A DNA stretch of 64,000 nucleotides from Planctomycetia bacterium (GTDB taxonomy: Bacteria; Planctomycetota; Phycisphaerae; UBA1845; Fen-1342): NCBI GenBank assembly GCA_015709575.1, contig CP054190.1, positions 2,168,616 to 2,232,615 of the forward strand, given 5' to 3'. Under the pieces are notes generated by a model. It searched no databases. It saw only the letters and a list, made by a program, of their open reading frames with translations, and was not told the DNA's origin. Shown here piece after piece: positions 58,815 through 64,000 of this stretch (its first letter is position 1; every line of letters starts with the position of its first letter). The position numbers and the translations under genes were made by a program.

Positions 58815-59729
58815 TCAGAACGGGCGCAGGAAATCCACCGCCCGCTTGAGCCAGCCGCGGTTGGCGGCGTCCCGCGCCGCCCCGCTGTGGGCAATGTCAA
58901 TGCGCACGTCCGCGAGCTGCGTGCTGAGCACGGTGTTCTGCGGCGACACGTCGCGGCTGCGGCACATGCCGGTGAGCAGCGCGACCTGCTCTTCCTCGTC
59001 CATGCGGATGCTCTTGCGCGCCTCCAGAACGAGGTTGCCGTTGGGTTTCACGTCGATCACCTCGGCGGTGATGCGCGTGACCAGCGAGTCCTTGCGGTTG
59101 ACCTTGCCGGTGCCTTCCCACTTGTCCTGAAAGTTGAAGTCCACCGCCGGCGTACCGTCGGAAAATGACTGCGGGATCAGGCGATTCTCAGGGTTCAGCC
59201 GGACCCACTTGGCCAGTTCGGACTGCACGTCCCACTTCTTGTCCGACGTCGTCTTGGCGTCACTGGTCGCGGTCTTGTCCTCGCGGATGATGATCGTGAC
59301 GAAATCATGGACCTGGATCGTCTCGGGCTGCGGCAGCTCGACTGCAAATGTCGAGACGGCGGCCAGGTCCGGATTCGGCGACGGCTCCACCGCGGATTGC
59401 CCCGGTCGCGCCGCCTGCCGCCCCTGCCCGATGCCGCCGGGAGCCACCGGCACCGCGCGCTGTCCGACGGGAGCGCCGCTCGGTGCGCCCGCCGTCGCGG
59501 CCCCGCCCGCACCGCCGTTTCCAGCAACCGCTTCCGGCCTGGCCGGAGCAGCGCTGGCGGGAGTCGCCGGCGCGGAAGGCTCGGTAGCGGGCTGAGCCGG
59601 GCGCGCAGCCGCGGCGCGCTGACGACCGAACAGCGAGTTTGATTGGCCGGAGGCCTGCGCCACGATGTTCAGAACGACGCACAGAACCGCAATCCGCGAC
59701 ATTTCAACGCTCCGTTTGCTGATTCCCAC
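58815..59729 (-). CDS. flgH: Flagellar L-ring protein FlgH, without a lipobox
   Basis: A protein of 304 residues (ATG 59702 would give 295). The outer-membrane L-ring. The conserved core is TIQVHDFVTIIIREDKTATS, VRITAEVIDVKPNGNLVLEA-type (TRITAEVIDVKPNGNLVLEA), KSIRMDEEEQVALLTGMCR and DVSPQNTVLSTQLADVRI. The N-terminus has a signal peptide ending AQASGQ with no Cys for lipidation, unlike enteric FlgH. About 90 residues of Ala/Pro/Gly-rich linker lie between it and the core. Confidence 0.92.
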   Translation of the reverse strand: MGISKRSVEMSRIAVLCVVLNIVAQASGQSNSLFGRQRAAAARPAQPATEPSAPATPASAAPARPEAVAGNGGAGGAATAGAPSGAPVGQRAVPVAPGGIGQGRQAARPGQSAVEPSPNPDLAAVSTFAVELPQPETIQVHDFVTIIIREDKTATSDAKTTSDKKWDVQSELAKWVRLNPENRLIPQSFSDGTPAVDFNFQDKWEGTGKVNRKDSLVTRITAEVIDVKPNGNLVLEARKSIRMDEEEQVALLTGMCRSRDVSPQNTVLSTQLADVRIDIAHSGAARDAANRGWLKRAVDFLRPF

Positions 59730-59756
59730 GCACCGGCCCTGAGTTGACCGGCCCAG

Positions 59757-60995
59757 TCATTGCGGATCCGCCATGATTCGAACCGTGCTCACCGCCGTCA
59801 CGATGCCGCGCACCTCGCGACGGTCGTTGCGCCCCTCGCCAAGCCGCACGCGTACCACGTCGCCATAGCCGCCCGCGTCGAGCGCCACGCCGACGACCCG
59901 GAGCGAGACGGCAGCGCCGTCGCCCAGCACCGTCACCGGTGTGGAGCGCTTCACCAGGTCCACCGCCTTGAGATGGTCGGCGCGGATCATTTCCCCCGCC
60001 GGGATGAACCGCTTCACCTGGTGGCCGACCAGCGGCTCGATTTCGTTGCGCCCGACTTCCTGCGTGCCGTCGAAGACGCGCTCCTGGAGCTGCAGATCCT
60101 CGCGCCGCACGATCGCGCCGACGTTCATCGCCCGCGCCGCGGTCACAACCGCCCGCACCGCCCGCACCTGCACTCCAATGCGCAACGTGCGAAGCTGGCG
60201 GCCATCGCGGCGCAGGGCGACGGTAATCTCGCGCATTCCCAGCCGACCGGCGTCCGCGCCGGTGCGAATGTCGAACTCGAACGGCGGGCTGGTGAGCTCA
60301 AGGAATTCGGCCCCGACGCGCTCGAACGCGACATCGATCGACCGCACGCCCGACCCAAGCCCTCGCTGCAGCGCGGCGCGAATCGCGTCGGCCAACGTCT
60401 GCTCCGTTGCACCGACCGTCGCTGAAGTTCCCGCGCCTGGTTCCGCGCCGGGCACGGTGGAAGGCAAATCGCCGGTCCCAACGATCCCGGCGGTGCTTTC
60501 AACGACCCTGCTCCCGGACGGACCGGAGCGCGCGGCGATCGACCCGCCGCTGGCCGGTTCAGCGCTTCGCGACAGGGACGCTGCGGCGCCCGCCGTCGCG
60601 GCGCTCCCCTCCGTCGGTCCGAAACTCACCCGGCACTGCAGCGCCCCGCCAACCAGCACGCGGGCCGGATTCACGCCCAGCGATTCGAGCTTTTCGACGA
60701 TTTGCGAGTGGGAGATCGTGGCCTCCGGCGATCCGGGCTGCGCCTGGAGCACGACCTCGCCGCCGAGGCGGGCGGCCAGTTGTGGATCGGCCTCGCGAAG
60801 CCAGAGCACGTCGGCCAGCGTTGCGGCGCGTCCGGAGACCGTAACCCGCGGCTTGATCGTCAGGCGGCTGACGCCTGGGCGGATGAGATCCTCAGCGCGG
60901 GCCGTCGCCATAATGCACGCGACGGCGATCACACACGCCAATCCGCGCAACACAGCGCGATTTCGCGACAGTTCACACGCTTCGCGACGCAGCAT
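59757..60995 (-). CDS. flgA: Flagellar P-ring assembly chaperone FlgA
   Basis: A protein of 412 residues from ATG 60995 (GGAG 6 nt upstream; two earlier in-frame ATGs exist). A periplasmic chaperone for FlgI. A signal peptide (LRGLACVIAVACIMATARA) is followed by an N-terminal domain with an Ala/Ser-rich linker. The C-terminal SAF-type domain has NVGAIVRREDLQLQERVF, GHQVKRFIPAGEMIRADHLK and PVTVLGDGAAVSLRVVGVAL. It is longer than enteric FlgA (about 220) because of the N-terminal domain and linker. Confidence 0.9.
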   Translation of the reverse strand: MLRREACELSRNRAVLRGLACVIAVACIMATARAEDLIRPGVSRLTIKPRVTVSGRAATLADVLWLREADPQLAARLGGEVVLQAQPGSPEATISHSQIVEKLESLGVNPARVLVGGALQCRVSFGPTEGSAATAGAAASLSRSAEPASGGSIAARSGPSGSRVVESTAGIVGTGDLPSTVPGAEPGAGTSATVGATEQTLADAIRAALQRGLGSGVRSIDVAFERVGAEFLELTSPPFEFDIRTGADAGRLGMREITVALRRDGRQLRTLRIGVQVRAVRAVVTAARAMNVGAIVRREDLQLQERVFDGTQEVGRNEIEPLVGHQVKRFIPAGEMIRADHLKAVDLVKRSTPVTVLGDGAAVSLRVVGVALDAGGYGDVVRVRLGEGRNDRREVRGIVTAVSTVRIMADPQ

Positions 60996-61100
60996 CTTGA
61001 TCTCCATGCACCCGGAGACGCGCAACCGCGATCCTCCGGGCGGATCCGCTCATCGCCTCACGTCGCCTTCGTCATCCGTGACGCCGGCGGTTCACGCCGC

Positions 61101-61901
61101 TTACCGCCGCAGGTTTGCGACGGTCTGTAGCGCCTCATCCGCGGTCTGAATCGACTGCGAGTTCATCTGAAACACGCGCTGGGTCTTGATCAGTTCGACC
61201 AGTTCGCTCACCGCCTCCGTCGTGCTCAATTCGAGGCTGCCCGGCAACAGCGTGCCGAGGCCGTCCTGTCCCGGGATACCCTCGATCGGATCCCCCGAAG
61301 CGGGACTGATGACGTAAATGTTCGAGCCATATTGCAGCAATCCGGAGGGATTCGGGAATCGCGCCAATTCAAGCTGCCCGACGCTCTCGGCGGTTCCATC
61401 GGCGCGCGACACGACCACCTGCCCGTCGGCCGAGATTGAGACCTTGTCGAGCGGAACGTCTTCCGGGATGGTCGGCGAGTCCTTCATGCGCATGCCCTGG
61501 CTGTTGCCGAGCACCAGCTCGCCTTCCGAGTTGCGCACAAAATTGCCGGCGCGTGTGAATCCTGTTCCGCCGCCGGGCAATTCAACCTGGAAGAATCCGT
61601 CGCCTTGAATCATGGCGTCCAGGCCGTTGCCGGTCTGCATGGCCGATCCCTGGCGGAACAGGATCTGCGTGTTCGAGAGCGCGACGCCCAGGCCGATCTG
61701 AGTGCCCAGCGGCGAACTGGTCTTGGCGCTGGTCTGCACTCCCGGTTGCGCCCAGACCTGGTAGAGCAGGTCTTGAAAATTCGCTCGGGAGGACTTGTAG
61801 CCCACGGTATCGGCGTTCGCGATGTTGTTCGCGATGACGTCGATCTTCGTGGACAGGGCCTGCATGCCCGTCGCCGCGGTGTGTAGTGCCGTAATCGCCA
61901 T
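61101..61901 (-). CDS. flgG: Flagellar distal rod protein FlgG
   Basis: A protein of 266 residues, matching FlgG. ATG 61901. N-terminal VIANNIANADTVGYKSSRAN and C-terminal LELSTTEAVSELVELIKTQR, with QMNSQSIQTADEALQTVANL, are the axial-family signatures. The middle has GDGFFQVELPGGGTGFTRAG. It lies 50 bp after flgF. Confidence 0.95.
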   Translation of the reverse strand: MAITALHTAATGMQALSTKIDVIANNIANADTVGYKSSRANFQDLLYQVWAQPGVQTSAKTSSPLGTQIGLGVALSNTQILFRQGSAMQTGNGLDAMIQGDGFFQVELPGGGTGFTRAGNFVRNSEGELVLGNSQGMRMKDSPTIPEDVPLDKVSISADGQVVVSRADGTAESVGQLELARFPNPSGLLQYGSNIYVISPASGDPIEGIPGQDGLGTLLPGSLELSTTEAVSELVELIKTQRVFQMNSQSIQTADEALQTVANLRR

Positions 61902-61951
61902 GAGCCGGATCACTCCTCGAATCGCGCTTCGCGCGATCCGTTCACGTCTCG

Positions 61952-62704
61952 CTATGCCGCCGCCACCTGGTTGATCAGCCGCCCGATGGACTGATCCTGA
62001 AGCGCGACCATCTGCGCATTCATCTGGTACGCCCGTGCCGCCTCGATCATCTGCACCATCTCCTGCACGGCCTGCGTGCCGGAGCGCTCGACGTGTCCGC
62101 CGATGACCCGCGCCGCGACGGCCACCGGCTGCGCATTGCTCGGGTCAAAGCGCCCTGCCCCGGACTTCTGCAGGGCGCGATAATCGGCAAAGTCCGCCAG
62201 CGCCAGCCGCGCCACACGCACGCCGTCCTGGCGGATGTCGCCGTCCTCGGTGATCTGCGTGGAGTGGGCGCGCGGGTTCAGGCGAATCGGCACGCCGCCG
62301 ACGCCCAGCACCTCAGCGCCGTCCGCGGCGGAGCGCAATCGGCCGCGCTCATCCATGACGAAGCGCCCGTCGCGGGTGACGAGGTCCTGTCCGGCGGCCC
62401 GCACGACAAAGAACCCTGCCCCTTCAATCGCGGCGTCGAGCGGCTCGCCGGTGCGCTCGAATGCCCCGGGGGAATGGTCGGTGCGCGTTTCGCCGAGCCA
62501 AAGTCCGCCCGTGAGCGACCCCAACTCCTCGCTCGACGGGCCGATCCGCAGTCCGGCCTCGGACGCCGGCTGTCGTTCGGCGAAAGAGGCGATTTCACGC
62601 TTGAATCCGACCGTATCCGCGTTAGCGATGTTGTTCGAGATCACGCTCTGGCGATACTCGTTCACCATCATCCCCGCTGCGGACTGGTACATGCCGTAGA
62701 TCAT
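61952..62704 (-). CDS. flgF: Flagellar proximal rod protein FlgF (or FlgG paralogue)
   Basis: A protein of 250 residues. An axial family member with VISNNIANADTVGFKREIAS at the N-terminus, GAGFFVVRAAGQDLVTRDGR in the middle and EMVQMIEAARAYQMNAQMVA at the C-terminus. Its position before flgG and its size fit FlgF. GGGGGG lies 4-5 nt upstream of the ATG. The ATG overlaps the stop of the small upstream ORF by 4 bp. Confidence 0.9.
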   Translation of the reverse strand: MIYGMYQSAAGMMVNEYRQSVISNNIANADTVGFKREIASFAERQPASEAGLRIGPSSEELGSLTGGLWLGETRTDHSPGAFERTGEPLDAAIEGAGFFVVRAAGQDLVTRDGRFVMDERGRLRSAADGAEVLGVGGVPIRLNPRAHSTQITEDGDIRQDGVRVARLALADFADYRALQKSGAGRFDPSNAQPVAVAARVIGGHVERSGTQAVQEMVQMIEAARAYQMNAQMVALQDQSIGRLINQVAAA

Positions 62705-62931
62705 TGCGCCCCCCTGTCGTCGTCTGGCGCTTCCTGCGCGAGTGATTCGTCATTTGTGCCGCTTTCGCACATCTGCGCGTGCAGATCGCCGGCGGCCCGC
62801 CGCAGGGCTTCGTTCAATACAAGCCGCCCCAGCAGCCCGAGATCAGGGCGCGCCGCCGCCGCGGAGTACCCTGCACGGGAAGGAGCCACCTGCTGAACGA
62901 TCCGCAGCATTCGTCGACGCTCGGGCGACAT
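62701..62931 (-). CDS. Small hypothetical protein at the head of the flagellar operon
   Basis: A protein of 76 residues with no recognised family. It has helix-like segments (RRMLRIVQQVAPSR; DLGLLGRLVLNEALRRAAGD) and an acidic tail. Its stop overlaps the flgF start by 4 bp, the typical sign of a real, translationally coupled gene, and it is the first ORF behind the sigma-54-like promoter. The short length makes the call uncertain. Confidence 0.55.
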   Translation of the reverse strand: MSPERRRMLRIVQQVAPSRAGYSAAAARPDLGLLGRLVLNEALRRAAGDLHAQMCESGTNDESLAQEAPDDDRGAQ

Positions 62932-63024
62932 CCAGCGCTCCCGTCCAACCGGGTTTTCGCAGATGCCGTGCCGGTTGTCGCGCGCTGCGACGGAACGCGG
63001 GCACGGTCATCCCGGCTGCTGAAA

Positions 63025-63040
63025 GGCAGGTGGCGTGCCA
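63025..63040 (-). promoter_or_regulatory. Candidate sigma-54 (-24/-12) promoter of the flagellar operon
   Basis: On the - strand: TGGCACGCCACCTGCC. The -24 block TGGCACG matches the consensus fully. The -12 block CTGCC matches TTGCW at the core TGC. The GG-to-GC spacing of 10 nt is exact. Transcription would start near 63014, 83 bp before the first ORF. No matching enhancer-binding protein is encoded in the window. Confidence 0.45.
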
Positions 63041-63248
63041 GTTGGCGTTTGCGGACGTGAAATGTCGCCGGCTAGCGCAAACAGCTGGGAATCAGCGGGG
63101 TTTGCCGCGTTACGGCATAGATCAGGATGACTTGCGCGGCGCCCCGGGCGCATCGCGTGCGCCGATGCCGCGGAAGTTGCGGGCCAACGTCTGCAAGATC
63201 ATCCCGGGCCGTCGCATCGGCCGCCGTTGCGTCACCGGCCCGCCCACC

Positions 63249-63407
63249 CCCATCATTCCCGGCCCCGCCCGTCATTCCCGCGAAGGCGGGAAATCCAGCC
63301 CGCCGTTCCCGCCGTTCCCGTCATTCCCGTGGCACCGTCATTCCCTGCCCTGCTCGTCATTCCCGCGTGGCACCTGCCGCCGCGAAGGCGCGCGGCGGGA
63401 ATCCAGC
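63249..63407. repeat. Cluster of CATTCCCGCG-N-GCGGGAATCCAG-type repeats
   Basis: One complete unit lies at 63271-63297 (GTCATTCCCG, loop, GGCGGGAAATCCAG; 7-bp stem). One enlarged unit lies at 63356-63407, with an extra internal GCCGCCGCG/CGCGCGGC hairpin. Fragments with CATTCCCG occur near 63252, 63319 and 63338. This matches a widespread palindromic intergenic repeat type seen in many bacteria. Confidence 0.7.
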
Positions 63408-63489
63408 CCGCTATTCTGCAATCCCCCAACCGCCGGGCAGCCGAAGCAGCAATTGCCCCGCCCATCCGTCGTGCATTCCCATATTCACC

Positions 63490-63517
63490 TTGCATCCTGC
63501 AAATCCGGTGCGATAAT
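63490..63517 (+). promoter_or_regulatory. Predicted sigma-70-type promoter of the terminal PQQ-type gene
   Basis: TTGCAT at 63490-63495, 16 bp, GATAAT at 63512-63517 (5 of 6 to the -10). The leader would be about 98 nt. Confidence 0.4.
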
Positions 63518-63621
63518 TCAGTAGTCCGGGCACCCGCCGCAAGGGCCGTGAAGAAGGGTTGTTCCGACCGGTGAAAATCAAGCGCCGCCCGACCCGGCGG
63601 CGCGTTCAGGGAGGACGTGAC

Positions 63622-64000
63622 ATGGGGTTTCGTCGTGAGTTCGCCGTTGTTCTTGTTCTGTTCGGGTTGGGGGGGGGCGGCCGCGCGCTAGCGCAGCTTG
63701 ACCCGGCGGATCCGTGGCCGAAGTTCGGTCGTGATGAGAGGAATTCCAGTTACAGCCCGGTGCCTGGTCCGCACAGCCTGCCGGAGTTGCGCTGGGTGGC
63801 TCCCGCCGGCTTCGGTGCAATCGCCCAGCCGGGCGGCTACGAGTCTCGGGCCAGCGCTGTGGTGGCACGAATCAACGATATTGAGTGCATCCTCGTCCCC
63901 GGCGTCTTCAGCGATGCGCCCGCGGGCGTCCGGCTACGCATCTTCCCCTATCACCCGTGCAGCCCGGCTCACCCGCCGGGCGGAGTAGCGACCCCCATCG
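63622..64000 (+). CDS. Secreted PQQ-type beta-propeller protein (3' end outside window)
   Basis: The first 126 codons only. ATG 63622 follows AGGGAGG at 63608-63614 (7 nt spacing). A signal peptide (FAVVLVLFGLGGGG, ending RALAQ) leads to DPADPWPKFGRDERNSSYSP followed by PELRWVAP, the usual opening of PQQ-like propeller proteins (W-P-x-F-G-R-D). A run of nine G at 63669-63677 falls within the signal-peptide codons. The frame is uninterrupted to the window end. Confidence 0.8.
   Translation, partial: MGFRREFAVVLVLFGLGGGGRALAQLDPADPWPKFGRDERNSSYSPVPGPHSLPELRWVAPAGFGAIAQPGGYESRASAVVARINDIECILVPGVFSDAPAGVRLRIFPYHPCSPAHPPGGVATPI

Larger units (their letters stand above)
62932..63621. other. 690-bp divergent gap with promoter elements and CATTCCCG repeats
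   Basis: Contents: a - strand sigma-54-like promoter match (63040-63025), a cluster of CATTCCCG-type repeats (63249-63407) and a + strand sigma-70-like promoter (63490-63517) for the last gene. Short ORFs here are out of register with any protein signature and were not called. Confidence 0.5.

Noticed and set aside
63249..63407. Possible CRISPR array
   Set aside because: The repeat units are unequal, palindromic and irregularly spaced, with no unique spacers of constant length and no cas genes. They fit scattered intergenic palindromes better.

Overview
The window is about 64 kb of high-GC chromosomal DNA from a Gram-negative bacterium, most likely a planctomycete (Planctomycetota, perhaps Phycisphaerae-like). 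This is an inference. It rests on a 4,632-residue secreted protein whose C-terminus carries dockerin-like EF-hand repeats of the NCDGVFNNFDID type, on the mcsA-mcsB, csrA-fliW and nfeD-floA gene groups, and on P-ring and L-ring flagellar genes, which imply an outer membrane. No rRNA gene, CRISPR array, insertion sequence or prophage was seen. The three tRNA genes are Val(GAC), Arg(ACG) and Leu(GAG).

Layout. 1-14,100 (mostly + strand): the end of an NHL/DUF11/TSP3 secreted protein, a lipoprotein, tRNA-Val, a membrane glycosyltransferase, an hsp20-lon proteostasis pair, an HU-type DNA-binding protein, a secreted repeat protein with a CGxCGxG tail (- strand), a CTP-dependent lipid kinase-like protein (- strand), a fasciclin protein, two tRNAs (- strand), a prenyl diphosphate synthase (- strand) and a duplicated-domain lipoprotein. 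14,150-22,600 (mostly - strand): an NfeD protease / FloA flotillin / Pro-rich membrane protein cluster with a solute-binding lipoprotein upstream, a small basic Trp/Asn/Ser-rich protein (+), nadA, a VanZ-like protein and an orphan ParA. 22,570-24,630 (+): a Cys-less isochorismatase-fold protein and the GTPase Der. 24,718-38,616 (-): one 13.9-kb gene for a giant surface or secreted protein. 39,024-40,994 (+): a MarR regulator with a Cys-rich tail, a CxxC thioredoxin-fold protein, a hairpin-rich 600-bp gap and a CoA-binding protein.

40,989-62,931 (- strand throughout): a LAB_N protein, accD, a catalytically degenerate histidine-phosphatase-fold protein, rpe, pgk, an HDOD protein, cheD, mcsB, mcsA, an OlsF-like double acyltransferase, flagellin, csrA, fliW, flgL, flgK, flgN, flgJ-like, flgI, flgH, flgA, flgG, flgF and a small head ORF. 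The flgF-to-flgL genes are tightly packed, often with 1-4 bp overlaps, and follow the assembly order rod / L-P rings / hook-filament junction. FliW, CsrA and flagellin come next, as in the FliW-CsrA partner switch that limits flagellin translation. A -24/-12 (sigma-54-like) promoter match lies upstream of the operon. The window ends with a repeat-laden gap (62,932-63,621) and the start of a PQQ-type beta-propeller protein (+).

The most interesting points are: a shared CGxCGxG plus transmembrane plus Arg-cluster tail on two unrelated secreted proteins; several enzyme-fold proteins in ordinary operons that have lost key catalytic residues (histidine phosphatase, isochorismatase, CheD); a MarR gene with a strong promoter placed so that its mRNA should be leaderless; a run of tandem hairpins at 40,016-40,351; and the regular architecture of the giant protein (14 propeller-like repeats followed by five modules of about 1.6 kb).
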